NCBI GenBank assembly: GCA_027382625.1
Contig: JAJKFJ010020966.1
Span: forward strand, 62,001-126,000
Direction: 5' to 3'
From: Tetmemena sp. SeJ-2015
Taxonomy: Eukaryota; Ciliophora; Spirotrichea; Sporadotrichida; Oxytrichidae
Length of the DNA: 64,000 bases
In this document: in pieces, positions 1 to 12,500 of the stretch
How the letters are laid out: every line of letters starts with the position of its first letter
Position numbering within the stretch: the stretch's first letter is position 1
Notes under the pieces: model-generated
The model's database searches: none
What the model was told of the DNA's origin: nothing
The model's input: only the letters and a program-made list of their open reading frames with translations
Made by a program: the position numbers and the translations under genes

Positions 1-420
1 GAGGATTATTTATTGCGAGCTCTGAAAAGAAGAAGAGGAGGTTGGCGTAGAGATGATTTGAGTGACAGACTGCGCAAATAATCAAAGCGACTGCTAACCA
101 AAACACAGTCCACCTGAGTGCGTTTGAGTAAATAATTTTCTTGATGTGTTCTCTGTCTGCATTCATTTGCATCATGTTCAAAGTCTGAAAAGCAATTATT
201 ACTTGATCAAGAAAGTTACCTTGAGAATGTAGAGGACGATGTTCATCGCAAAAATTATTATACAAATTATTTATTAGATTATTTAATTAGTCCGAGTGTC
301 GACTTGATTTTGATTGCGTGCGCGAGGTCTAAGCTGATGACCTCTATTTGGGAAAAGTCTGCCAAGTATCCTCCTCGGAAAAGGCAGGCAATAATCAAAA
401 TTACCAAAGCTCCTTAATTA
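1..420 (-). CDS. Partial membrane-protein gene at left edge
   Basis: On the minus strand a frame from about 246 down to 1 contains a hydrophobic stretch (WTVFWLAVALIICAVCH) after a polar segment (NADREHIKKIIYSNALR). The exon is split at 185-219 by a 35-bp GTAACT...TTTCAG intron whose removal keeps the frame open. A further GC-rich minus-strand segment at about 300-400 (GGYLADFSQIEVISLDLAHA) probably belongs to the same gene, but its junction is not resolved. A short hydrophobic tail segment preceded by a polar stretch recalls p24/EMP24 C-termini, but this is only a resemblance. Competing open frames exist here because TGA is the only stop. The gene continues beyond the left edge. Confidence 0.4.
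185..219 (-). other. Spliceosomal intron (35 bp)
   Basis: Read on the minus strand it starts GTAACT and ends TTTTCAG; removing it joins two open coding segments of the left-edge gene in frame. Its size fits the short introns seen elsewhere in this window. Confidence 0.45.
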
Positions 421-1172
421 AATAAATTAAAGCAAAATATTAAAAGATTTAATGACCGTTAGTGTATTGAATTTTATTTTTCGAGAAACAAGTCAAAATA
501 AGGCTTTGACATACATAACAAATATAGCTCTTATTTGCTTTTGCTTGGACCATTATTTTAGTAGCTATATTTGTCTAATAGGAAGATTTTATACCTAATT
601 GTAGAATAGAGCGATATCACTATTGCCTCGAAAATTGCCCTGATAAAAATATTTTTAAGTCCGAACTGTTTGGATACAATGAATTGATAGAAGAAAAAGT
701 AAATTAAATCTTTCTTCAGACAAAATAATTAGTTAAGACTTTTTCTTATTACAAGATTAATAGCCTATAGTTAAATTTTTAAATCGTAAAATACAAAGAA
801 GTTGTTTGGTGATCTCAATCCCTTATCCCAAAGTTATTTTAGTAAGAATGGGAGGTTTTTAAGTTTTAATTTCATTATATTAATTAAGGTAATAACTAAG
901 AATTGATTTTTAAGATGATTCTCAAGCGAATCTTTTCTTGAAGAATAATAAAATATATAAATTCTATTTTGAATTTCCTTTAAATTTTGATCCTTTAAAT
1001 AGAGTGTACTCATCTTTATGCTCAATCTAAATATCATTTATAATTATTGATTATTTTAATTTGTCTTAACACTTTATGCTGTACTACTAGTCATTTCTCC
1101 AGTTAAAGCTACTTCATTTTCGTGATCAGGAGTGTTCTGCATCATCTTCTTCTTAATATTAATTTGTTCATT
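421..1172. other. AT-rich stretch without a supported gene
   Basis: Only AT-driven open frames are seen, such as one at 834-1037 with no recognisable composition. It is probably the 3' flank of the minus-strand gene ending at 1173, or IES sequence. Confidence 0.4.
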
Positions 1173-1656
1173 TCAACTTTTGCCATCGGAGGTTGATATT
1201 CTTTTAACTAGTAAGTAGACCAATAATACCATAGTCATAAAATGAGGAATGCTAACTAATGAACACGCCTTTAAAAATTTGTGAGCGCAACATGAACCCC
1301 GAGTTACTACAATCAATTTATAAATAAATAGATTTCAATCCAAGGATCACTTGCTTGACTAAAATAACACTAATCCAAGTTACTAAACACCACTGCCATA
1401 GTCTCAACAACAGGAAAATTGTTATTGTGGGTATTATTAGTCCCATTATTATTCAGATAAGCTATTTCTGCAAGGTTTTAGGCATTAATTATACTTAAGT
1501 CAGCTGAATCTCTTGCTATCTCAGAATACTGATGGTCAGAATCTTTTTAGGAATTTATAATTAAGTCATATTAATCTTCTTCATCCTATTAATCTAGCCA
1601 CTCTTCATCTCTCAGCTAGCTCTAAGACTTTTGCTATTTCTCATCTTAAAATTATT
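1173..1656 (-). CDS. C-terminal exons of a single-pass membrane protein
   Basis: Minus-strand coding with TAA/TAG read as Gln. The first exon (about 1656-1351) is acidic and Q/N-rich (DEKQQKSQSQ, RDEEWLDQQDEEDQ, then an NNGTNNTHNNN run). A 44-bp intron at 1307-1350 (GTGATC...TTGTAG) follows. The second exon (1306-1173) encodes one membrane helix (LVSIPHFMTMVLLVYLLV), a short basic tail and a TGA stop at 1173-1175. The splice puts the hydrophobic segment in the same frame as the acidic exon, which is the main support. The upstream limit is not resolved. The function is unknown. It could be the end of a neighbouring gene or the far end of paralog 1, but its tail does not resemble that of paralog 2. 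Confidence 0.5.
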
Positions 1657-3400
1657 TAATTAAATAAACTAGTTCTTGTAATATACTTACAGAGCTATCA
1701 TTAATCGATTTTTCAATGATTGGTTAATGTAAGTTAAGCTAAACTTTTTTATTGATCTCATGATATTAAAAAAAAATTATTTGCTTTTATTTTGCTTCTT
1801 GCTGCATAAGAGATCTTTACTTTTGCGTGAATCATTTCAACGATTTCAAATTACTCATGGCTTGTTAATAAGGTAACTGCGATTAAAATTTAATTTAAAA
1901 TGACAAAAATTGCTTCTATTCAGATTCCTCATAGTTTAATCTTTGAGAATATTTATCGACATTCAATATATAAGATCGAAATTATTTTCATAATATAAAA
2001 ATATTTTAGATTGACAGTTAATTAGAAATCATTTACAAATTAAATTTTATTTCGTTAAAATATATTTGCCTTAATTATTTATTCTCATTTATTAAATTGA
2101 ATTTGATCTATAATCATATAACTAATTTAATTTATATAAATTTAAATTTCTACTTTTTTAAGATAAAATACAATTTCTAAAGAAAGAGATAAAACAAATA
2201 GTTGTAGATATCTCTAATTAATTATATATCCTCTATAAAATTTGCATTTAATATCTAACAGGGATTACAACTCATTAAATTTGAAAGAGAGCGCATCATA
2301 AATATATTTAATAAGATCATTACAACAAACCATCAACATTTTATTTATTAATTCTGACTTCCTATATCTACTCAAAATTTATTGATTTTTATTTAAATTA
2401 ATTTTAAATGAAGAAATTGCATCTAAGTCTCTCTCACAAATAATAAAGCCTGACTAGAACTTAGACACCTATTGGTTAAGATAGAGATATTTTACTCAGT
2501 CATATTCAAAATAGGGGAGACAGTATTTTGGTTAACCCTATAGCACTTCCACCTCTTAATTTGAAGAAACTTTCAAAATAGAAATACAATTTTCACATAA
2601 GTAAGGATCAGACATTACTTGCAAATTAATTATTTAAAATTAGAGCTCAAAAGTACCTCATCATTTAAATTCAACTTAGGATTAAGTATATAATAAGCCT
2701 TTTTATCATAGTTAAGAATCCCCTGCTTTTGCAAATAACCAAAAACTCAAAAAATAATCCCTCTAAAACACTGAAATATATAATTAAGAAACATTCAAAA
2801 CCTTTAAATTATACAAAATATATAAATTTGATTTCTATTTAAAATCATATCTTATCAGTATAAATTTTGCTAATTTTATTAATTTAAATTTCTAATAAAA
2901 ATGCGTTTTTAAAAAAAAAAAAATGAATTTTATTCATAATATATTTGAATTAATAAGTTTCCATCTAACTCTAGCTATTGTGAGATATTTTTGCGATTTT
3001 GTAGTTAGAAACTGTTGCATCTATTTAAAAGTTCTTAATTAAGATATGACTATCAAGTGTTTAAATTAATCTATGATTGAATAGGTTAAATTATCAGTCA
3101 TAAATATGTAAAGAATTAAATATATTTTCAAAGTCTCGCTAATTTAGCACCTCAAAAATACCTGTTTAGAGCAATTTCTTTTTCACATAATTGTTTTATC
3201 AAATATTTATTTGAAATCACATTTAAAATTCTTCTTCTCTCAAATTGATTTAATTATGTTTTTAAATAAATTTTGAGGTTTTGACTCTTAAAATGCTCCA
3301 AAACTCGGGAAATAGAAAAACTGAAGATCTTATAGAGTATGATCATTGTTAATTGCGTAAATGGAATAAATGGAAATGAAGATGGACTTACCTCAAATAT
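1657..3400. other. AT-rich IES/intergenic stretch, one possible MDS scrap
   Basis: Mostly AT-rich with no convincing gene. Around 2470-2580 the minus strand reads FFKLRGGSAIGLTKILSPLF, which has the glycine pair typical of the beta-helix repeats of the giant genes, so a small MDS may sit here. The evidence is weak. Confidence 0.3.
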
Positions 3401-3928
<528 letters not shown>

Positions 3929-3954
3929 TCTTAATTAGAGCCACCAGCCACCCC

Positions 3955-4008
3955 TGATCGTTAAATGTGATTAATAACCGCCCACCCTTCTTAAATAATT
4001 AACGATCA
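3955..4008. repeat. Inverted repeat just left of transposon ORF1
   Basis: TGATCGTTAA at 3955-3964 is the exact reverse complement of TTAACGATCA at 3999-4008, with a 34-bp loop. It lies between the TAG tract and the first transposon ORF and may mark the transposon end or a regulatory hairpin. Confidence 0.55.
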
Positions 4009-4023
4009 CTTTCTAATTATAAG

Positions 4024-6190
4024 ATGCTCTCAGCCACACAGCCACGGCTCCCTCTGCCACCGCGGTCCTTCGTCTTGAATCCTTTGAGCTACGATGACCT
4101 TCGCCAGCTCCGACACAAACAATAGAACTTGGAAGTCGAGGAATCGGAATAGTCAACTTAGTCGAGTGGATCTCTCGCATCGGTCTCTCAGGAATGCAAG
4201 AACATGGAAGCTTAAAAACACATTGGGAAGAACATTCCATGGAACTCCTTGGCCCATCTCCAAGTTAACCGTTATCACTCCACCCTCGTCCTCGACGACA
4301 CAAACCCACTCAGCAAGCACGAGATCATTGTACACGGCCCCACTCATTCACTACGGCAGCAACGGGAGCTCATACGCGACCTTCCAGAAATCCTTAAGAC
4401 ATTCCATCAGAGTCCAACGGCTAAGTCGCACACTCCTTCCATCAGAGATGGCATGGATGAAGTGTATTCGGCCCTCCACACATTTGAAAGTGCACTTAGC
4501 GGGCTGATGAGGTAAACTTATCATCGTGAGCCTTCTCAAATCAGGGACACCTTCCTTCCTCATCGCTGCTATGCTCAGAGCCAGGGTGTTCAGCGCCGAC
4601 CCGGCTTCGAGACTTTTGAAATTAGGAAGTGCTCGCAGCTTTGCCACATCCCGGATGCAACTCACAGATATCTAAAGGAGCTAAATAAACTAAGGCTCAA
4701 TACTCGAGGCTTCCAAGGAATGATACAGTAGAGCATGCAAGCTGCCCTCAGACTAGAATAATCTCAACTGATAAGAGTGGAGGGAGTGAATCGCAGCAAG
4801 AGAATCAAAGACCTCGAGTAAAAAGTCAAGTCTATATCCATCGAGGGAAGGAAGCGGATGTGCTTAAAGCAACCATACAGTTAGATAGTGCACCAAACAA
4901 AACTACCCCACCAATCGCAAAAGTAAATGCAGACTCACAATCCAGCATCTGAAGCCAAGCCAAAGTCCGAGAATCCTCCTTCCTCAGACGGAGCCTTGAC
5001 TCTGAGGCTTCTGGATCGCCTACGAGATATTGAAATTGAAATAGAGGAAGACGTCGAAGTTCAGGCTGCATAGAGAAATATCACTGAGCAGATGCTTACA
5101 GAGCGAGAAGTCCAAGCAGTCTGCGTGGCTTTCGAGGACTGCCTCTCCATTTTCCAACGAGCTAAGCTCCTCAAGAGGGTTCTAAAGAAGACATTTGATG
5201 CCATGCAATCCAAGACGAGTAGCATGAGACCCCCTCCCCTTCACACTGAACTAAAAGAATTGGAAAATGATTTAAGGAAGATCTGTGCAAAGATAAGCAA
5301 TTCGAGGAACTACTTACTGAGGTTGGTGGGATTGAGTGTTGTGGCTCGCTCCCGAATTCAATTAGATGGCTTAGCCTTAACTTTCAATGGAACATTTGGC
5401 GGATACTCTCTGGATGCTATACCCAAAAGACTTCGCCAGGTGACAATCAGATAAGCTGACTGGCTAAAGTAGGATAAGCAGCAAGACCTAGGAAAGCGAG
5501 TGGAAAGTTACTTGTGCGAACTATTCAACTTGGTGAAAGGAGCAGAGAAGGCGATAGGCGCTTATGAAGATCTAAACAAATCACTGGGTAAAGCAGCTCT
5601 CCGCAAGGTCACTCACATAGAGTGTGCAGTCTTTGGATTAAGACGTTTGATCCCGCAGATTACAAATGTCCGGCGTAGAGAATGGAAATACTTGTACAGG
5701 TGGAAGTGCAGCAGATAACATAGAATACCTAATCCACGCTTTAACGGCAGCGAGGCAAACGACTGGTCGAAGTAGTTGATGCAGCAGCGCATTCTGATAA
5801 AGTCAACTCAACTAGATGTGGAGTTTATGCTGGAGGCAACCCGGTTCATCCTTGTAAATTATGAAGAGGTGCCTCATTATGTGGAAGCGAAGGAGATCGA
5901 AATGGAAAAGTACAAGGTGAATGCGCTCAGAGAGATTATGCAAAACACAGAGGACTAGAGAAGGTGGCGCCACAAGCTGCAGGAATCGTGCTATATTGCT
6001 AGAAAGGAATCGAGCTACAAGCTGTTTCTACAGAGTGGCTCGGATATAAAGATCTTGCGCGATGAAGAGATTCACAACTGGCAAATCTTAAGAGCCCGCT
6101 ATGAATATTGGCTCCACCACTCCTTGACTACAAGAGGGTCCCCCCCTTCTCTCACTGTAATTATTTATTTTTAAGCATCGCTTTAGAAGG
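4024..6190 (+). CDS. Transposon accessory ORF1, long helical protein
   Basis: From the ATG at 4024 (MLSATQPRLPLPPRS) the frame stays free of TGA through more than 2.1 kb, with many in-frame TAG/TAA codons read as Gln. The composition is that of a real protein rich in charged helical segments (for example LTLRLLDRLRDIEIEIEEDV). No zinc finger, kinase or other known domain was recognised. After about 6130 the sequence becomes AT-rich and low quality as protein, so I place the end near 6190, although the same frame stays open to TGA at 6940-6942. Probably an accessory factor of the transposon; function unknown. Confidence 0.6.
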
Positions 6191-6208
6191 CACACTCAGA
6201 CAGATAGA

Positions 6209-7084
6209 ATGGAGATGAACAGCAGCATACAGACGAAGGAGGAGCTCCTAAGAATTCTCCGGAAGGACAGCCAGGCACTTCTCAAGGAATTCGAGGAGAT
6301 CATGCTCGAGGACCAGACGGAGGAGGAGGAGATGAAGGAGGTGAGGGAGCAACAAGCGAAGATGATGGAAGCTATTACAACCCTTACGATGCGCGCTGCA
6401 TAAAGAAACGAGAGGAGAAGAGAGCTGCTAAGGAGGCTCGAAGAGCACTTATCGAGAAGAACCGTCGTGACATAAGAGATGGAAAATTCGGTTGGCTCTG
6501 GCAGCGTATCTTCTAAAGATCAGAGCAATTCGCAGCGCTGCGACAGGAAGCAGCTGCAGGTGCATAGATAGAGCAGAGTGGAGAGGAACGAATGGGCTTT
6601 ACAGCAGATGGAAGTAGGGGAACTCAGACAGCTTTTTCTAACTCTCATCAAGACAAGGTGCTCGCATAACTAATTCGTCCACGGATCTCAGGAGTACAAG
6701 CGGGAGGAAAAATAGGCGAATAAGCTAAGAGCCCTCGGCTGCAGTGCCTGGAGAATAGCTGGACACACAATAGGAGGAAGGGCAGACGACATTGCATGCA
6801 TGGCGCTGAAGTTATCACATGCAGGGAGAAGCTCAAGACGCATTTCGGTCTTCGCTATTGCTTCGTTCTTGAAGGAGATGATTCCAGCAGTGATGAGTTA
6901 TGCTCTGAAGGAGAAACTTTACGAGGGCTGGGCAGTCGCTGACAGAGAGTTCTTCCTATACCATTTTGCCAGCAGAGTGGAGATTCAGAAGCCTAAGCTA
7001 GTGCGTGAGATTGGCGCAGAGGGAGAAGACCGAGTTGCTGAGATTCAGCAAGAGCCTATTCTAGTGGAGGACGATAGGGAGTGA
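6209..7084 (+). CDS. Transposon accessory ORF2, coiled-coil protein
   Basis: From MEMNSSIQTKEELLRIL at 6209 to TGA at 7082-7084 (291 codons if Gln is read at TAA/TAG). The first 64 residues are strongly helical and acidic (EEFEEIM, EEEEMKEVREQQAK), and the C-terminal 95 residues look well formed (FLKEMIPAVMSYALKEKLY). Between about 6400 and 6560 the other plus-strand frame looks more protein-like (KKREEKRAAKEARRALIEK), so the copy may carry compensating frameshifts or use two frames. The ATG is 19 bp past the proposed end of ORF1. Confidence 0.5.
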
Positions 7085-7206
7085 AATTTATTATAAAACT
7101 AATAGTTCTTAAGAACTTTAATTTACTAATAACTTTACAATGTTATCTGTGTATACATATGCGGGTTTAGCTTCCCTTATTATTTATATTTATATTCTCT
7201 TTACTA

Positions 7207-7896
7207 ATGGTGGAGTCAAAGTCCTCAGTCGATCATTTGGCGAAGGTCATAAAGTCCAAATCAGATCTGTACGAAGCTGCACTTCGGAACCAGTTTTACT
7301 TGCCCTCATTCAAGTCGAAAATCGTCACGGAAGAATACATTCTGAGCGTCATCAACGGAACTGCCTGGTGCCCGAGATTTAGAGAAATTAGATTGCTTCC
7401 GTGCCCCTCCCCTCCGACAGTGGATGTGCTGGTGAAGAAACTTTAAGCCATGGCAGAGAGAATGGGAAAGAATCTGATGATGGATAAATCTCATCTTCCT
7501 GATAAAAGATGGATACTCGCCATACTGTCCACGTTTTCTCCCAAGGAAGATATATTCTCTAAGGACTACGTTGCTCCTCGCAGGTAGGCCTAGGTTAATG
7601 CATATCGTACCGTGGAGATAGCTCCCTCATTCTTAGAAGGCCTGCCTCATTCGACAAAATCTGGCAAGACACTTCGGCTGAAGTTTGCTAATAAGGGCAA
7701 GGCCACTCAGAGATACATGCAGCTCAAGGAAGCGAGACACAGAATCGAGAAGTAGATCGAGCGAGAGAAGGTGGCCATGGAAGAGAGGGCTCTAGCCAAG
7801 GCCAGGACAGCGGAGAAGTAGATGCAAGATCCACAGCCTCCCAATGGCCAGGAAAGTAAGCAGAGGACTCCAATCAAGAGTAGACAGCAACAGTGA
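7207..7896 (+). CDS. Transposon accessory ORF3 (about 26 kDa)
   Basis: ATG at 7207 (MVESKSSVDHLAKVIKSK) to TGA at 7894-7896, 229 residues with internal TAA/TAG as Gln. The N-terminal half contains LYEAALRNQFYLPSF and a WCPRFREI motif; the C-terminus is a highly charged helix (RIEKQIEREKVAMEERALAK) ending in a Q-rich tail. Size and position next to the transposase suggest the small accessory protein of TBE transposons; this identity is an inference. It converges with the transposase gene (98-bp gap). Confidence 0.6.
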
Positions 7897-7994
7897 GCTC
7901 AGACTGAGTGGCCTCTCAATGACGAGAGGAGAGTGCGAAAGTGCGAGCGTGAGATAGCTTTAATTTATGAAGTGTTAATTCTTTAAATTGCATC

Positions 7995-9122
7995 TTAAAG
8001 TATGTGCTCGGGTGGGGAAGCTTGGTTGGCCTGCACTAGCTGAGTGACGGTGAGACGGCGCCATTCTTGCTTGAGCATTGCCCAGAGGCGCTCGATCGGG
8101 TTGAGGGCACAGCTGTACGGAGGGAAGTATTCTAGCTGGCAACTCGCTGGAATGGCGTCTCGGACCTTGGAGCTCCTATGGATAGAGAGATTGTCCATGA
8201 GAAGGATGGAGCCAGGCCTCAGACGAGGAGCGAGCTCCCGAATGAAATCGAGGAAGTGGAGGAGGTTGTTGCTGGACGCAAGAATCTTACTGTGGAGGAG
8301 GCCCCCGGCCTCGCTGATTGCTCCGATTACTGTAAGTGACTTGCCCCTGGTGCTGGGTATCTGGACCTTCATCCGCTCCTTGAGCCAGCTGCGCTTCGGC
8401 GACTGCCAAGCGTTGAATGTCGATTCGTCAAGGTACACCACATGCCGCCCCTCGAGAATCCAGCGAGCGAGGCGCTTCGAGAATTCTTGTTGCTTGCGTT
8501 GTGCCTCCTGCTCCTTATCCTCCTTGCGGCGATACGAATACCCAGCCGATCTGTAGCGAACTCCATTGCGGAGATAGATTTTACGTAGGCCAAATGTTGA
8601 GAGGAGAGGAATGTCATAATGGTGGTGGAGGTAGTGGCAGCGCTGTACCAAGCTCAGATGAGCCGTCTCGTGCAGTGCCTTCAGTGAGGTGATGCGACGC
8701 TCGGTGTCTGGAGATAGTAACCGCCCCTTGCCTCGCCTGAACCTGTTCACAATAACGACAAAGCCATTCTTGCGCCAACGCTAGACAATCATATTGACTG
8801 CCCCAACGCGCAAGCCAAGTATATTTGCAACCTGCGGGTAGGTGAGGCGTGGATTCGCATCTGAATGGAGTGTTCCAAAGCGGAGATAGATGGCGGAGAG
8901 CTGCTGTTCATAAGTGATGGATTGACGTACCCTCAGCTTCACTGAGCCAGATTTGCGTATGACTTTAGTTTTAATCTGAGGCAGCCGGCTCTCCAGCAGG
9001 GGTATCAGGTTCATGTCCGGAATGTGGTGATGATGAGCGGGGAAGGCTAGAGAGGAGGACTGAGTAGGATCAAATTCTTCGAACTTGCGCTTCTTGGACT
9101 ACCTGGTCGACTGGGACTCCAT
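7995..9122 (-). CDS. DDE transposase, TBE/Tc1-IS630 type
   Basis: Minus-strand frame from ATG at 9122 (MESQSTRQSKKRKFEEF) to TGA at 7995-7997, 375 residues (about 43 kDa), needing internal TAG codons at residue 8 and near 8783 to be read as Gln. The N-terminal half carries a basic nuclear-localisation-like patch (SKKRKF) and helix-turn-helix-like sequence (YPQVANILGLRVGAVNMIV). The catalytic core shows the three acidic residues in order: VVYLDEST, SILLMDNLSIH and ALNPIERLWAMLK, with 33 residues between the second D and the E (DD33E). This is the IS630/Tc1 fold. All three catalytic residues are present and no frameshift is seen, so the copy may be functional. In hypotrichs such germline transposases take part in DNA elimination. 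Confidence 0.9.
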
Positions 9123-9321
9123 TTGAGAGCCACCTATTTATGAAATGAATAATTTTTAATTAAGAATGATACCTAATAAATGGCAATCATACTCTATTAG
9201 AAACATTAAAGTCCTCTAATTATTTTCCACATATATAATGAAATCAGAGGTTGTAATCCTTCTCTAAATAATAAAATACAAAAATATATTGTTTAATTCA
9301 ATAAAGGAAACAATTTTTCTC

Positions 9322-9590
9322 AGGATTAAATTGTTTCCATGTAATTAGTATTTGCTACTTCTATAAGAGTGCTTCCTGATTAAGCATTACAATTTTACAG
9401 AGTAAAAATTAAATTGATGCTTATAATATTATAATCTTTAATTTTACGAGGTTTTAGAGATTTTGCTTTAAAATTCAAATTATTTATAAAATATATTCTT
9501 AAAAAAAGAGAGTTTAATTCGTCCAAGCCATTTAGATGCCGTTTCCGTAAATTAGATTCGGAACATATTGTCCATAGCAGTCTTAAATAT
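9322..9590 (-). CDS. Paralog 1: two small MDSs
   Basis: About 9530-9590 reads CYGQYVPNLIYGNGIQMA and about 9322-9406 reads LQNCNAQSGSTLIEVANTN; both match paralog 2 at 45466-45535 and 45262-45352. After ...ETIQS the frame meets TGA while paralog 2 diverges at the same point, so an MDS boundary lies near 9322. Confidence 0.6.
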
Positions 9591-12500
9591 TTCTAATTGA
9601 AAATTAAAATAATTATTACAAAAGTAGTTTATAATTTCATTTTAAAATATATTTAATAAAAATTATCTAAAGTTTAAAGTAGCACTGTTTTATTAAAGTG
9701 GAAATCTATAAAATAATGATAATTAATTTTTGAGAAAGAATAATAATTTTTCATCCAATCAATTAGCATAATTCAAATAATTTATTAATATTTTGAATAT
9801 CTATATCATTTTTGTTAATTTAAATTTAAATATCTTTTGGGTTAATTAATATTATAACTCTGGATTTTTAAAAGAAAAAAATTTATTTCCTCTTTAATAG
9901 ATTATGATCCTAAAATGTTTTTATCTTTATGATTAAATTTTTAGTTCTAATTTGATAGCTTTGTTTTAAAATTATTGTCTTTAAATTATATATACGGATT
10001 TATTTATTTAAGTAGTAAATATTATCAATTAATCGATGATATACTCCTTCTCTAACCTCAGAGAGAATATAAACTAGAGCACCTTTGTATCCTTTAAAAT
10101 CTTAACCAATGTAATTTAATTATAAAATTAAAAAGCATTACTATATTTATAGGAGCAATTTAACTAAAGCGTTTTCAATTTGAACGAAGTTAAGCTTTAC
10201 AATCAAATTAAAATTACTTCAGAAATCCAAATGACACACAAAAACTAATAAGAGTTACTTTTTAATCAGGATTGAACTGTTTTCATTTGATTTTCATCAT
10301 TAAAAATTGTAGTATGACCAGTTAAATAACTAATTTCATTTTACATCTTTCTTAAACTATTTACTTAAAAAATAAAATTGGAAATTTTAAAATTGCAAGA
10401 GTTTTAAATTAGACTCCAATTTAATTGAAAAGAGATTAATTTATTGATTAATTAAGTTTGTTGAATTATTGATAGATCCTTTACCATAGCCTGAAACAAC
10501 GTCTTGTAGTTTCAACTAATATCCATAGAAGAAGTAGACAACCCCTCCATAAAGAGCAGATGACTTTGCGATATTGCAAGTGGCTAGCGTAAATTCTATC
10601 ATCTCTGCTTCGACTGAGAAAGTTCCACCCTGTAGTGCACTGTTGTTTACAAAATTACCATACCAATACTGCACTTAATACTCCTTAGTATTTTCAGTTG
10701 TTATCTTATCCCTCGTTATTGAAACAAAACCTCCCTTAATCATAGCTGAGTTGTTAATTGCAGTGATGTTGTCATTATATTGCTATTTAATAATACATCT
10801 AACTTTAAATAATTCTAAAATATACTTTATTATAAGAAAATCTTATATAAATTCATGAGATATAAAGTTATGATAAAGTTAGATTTTTAAGAAATGTAAT
10901 ATTGACCAAAATATTTTACATAAATACTTGAATTAAATTATATTTAAAGTGGCGATACTTTGAATCTAGAGAGGAGAGTTCCAAGAAATGGCCCCTCCTA
11001 TTGCAGCAGAGTTGTTTATGAATTGAGCTATCCTAATATAATATTTATATAATTTTTATAATTAAAATTAAAATCGATGATTGTTAAAATAATAAATGGA
11101 GAGGTACAAAATGGTGTCAGTTGAAATCGCAGACTTCTTGATCTGCATCTTGTTCGACAGATTTCAAAAATTAATAATGAATTCAACTTTAATCATCTTA
11201 ACAGCACCACTCAGTAGTGAGATATGAAGTGCGTAATCATCCTCATCATCATCATCTTTGTCTGAAATTGTGTCGCTTTTAACTCTTTACTGAGCGCTCC
11301 CACACAAAAGTTGCAAGGATAAAATATTCTTAGAATTTCGTACTGAATCGAATGGTCTAATTATTATTCAAATTGGACATACTTCAACTGCCACTCATTT
11401 ATTCCATTTTAATTAAATATATAAATTAATTTAATTTTCCATTAAATTCTCAGCTATATTTTATAATTAAAATCAAGTTTAATCGAAATTTTGGCTCATT
11501 ATTTATTTGGGGAGGCGCTTACCTCATCATCCACTTTTTTTATATGAAAAAAATCATGATCAAGCCTAACATTAGTCAAAATCACAAATTTTCTAGTCCT
11601 ATTTCAATTCAAAGGGTCTATCCAGGCCAAATTTATTATTTTAGAAAATTTTCATTTATTTTTTTCCAAAATAAGTATCTAGATTTTATCTTTCAGAAGA
11701 TTTTATTGAAAACTAGCTGTATTTTATATAATAAATTATAGAATACATTGAAAAATAGATTTAATAAAAGTTTTTAGATTTATATATGAATATTAGAATA
11801 GCTTATTTTAAAATGGGCGTAAAAAGTATAAAGGAATTTCTAAAAGAATGTTATATTTATTATATTAAACTTATAAAATTTTCCATATTTTTATTTATGT
11901 AGCAATTCTTTGGAAATTTAATTTTTTCTCCAAAATAAATATACTTTTTAATTCTTCTTAATTACTAAAATAAAGAATATGGCCTGGATAGACCCTTTGA
12001 ATATAATTTTGGACTAAAAAATTGGTGTTTCTATATTTTTTTTTAATTATAAGTATTGAGTTTTTTATTTTATTTTTGTTGATCTTCATTTAAAAATATA
12101 TTTGTCCACAAAAATAAACTAAAAATCCTCAGTTGTTAGTTTTAGTGATTGAAAAAATTGCCTAAATTAAACTTTCATATGGCATAGAACATGAAAATAA
12201 TAGTGATCTAGCGAAGATCCTATCTCCTTAAGAGATGATATATCTGAATCTATCTGAATATTCTTTAATTTCATTCTCAGTTCCTTTTAAGATTTTTATA
12301 ATGATCGTTGATCATTGTGGACCCTAAAATAAGGGAGATAACTTAGGCAGTAATTTTCTTATTGCACTGCTTCGTTACTCATCTTAAGCCTAGCATTACT
12401 ATATTAAACACTCTCAACTACTTATTATATATGACCATAATTAAAAGGAATCAATATGAATATCAGGAGTTTTAATTAATAGCAGCCGAATAATTCTCCT

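Larger units (their letters stand above)
3930..9122. mobile_element. TBE-like DNA transposon, non-coding ends not identified
   Basis: A 5.1-kb block with clearly higher GC than its surroundings holds one minus-strand DDE transposase and at least three plus-strand frames, all using TAA/TAG as Gln. Hypotrich TBE transposons carry a roughly 42-kDa transposase plus two accessory proteins; the transposase size here (375 aa) matches. I could not find the telomere-like C4A4 termini or long terminal inverted repeats expected of TBEs, so the limits are set by coding sequence. The element sits directly beyond the last recognisable MDS of paralog 1 (9322), consistent with insertion in an IES. Confidence 0.7.

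Noticed and set aside
8044..8692. Plus-strand frames over the transposase region
   Set aside because: They are antisense shadows of the DDE transposase, whose catalytic motifs lie on the minus strand.
3937..9134. AGAGCCACC direct repeat at both sides of the transposon as a target-site duplication
   Set aside because: The 9-mers lie at different distances from the coding ends and are not next to any terminal inverted repeat; likely chance.
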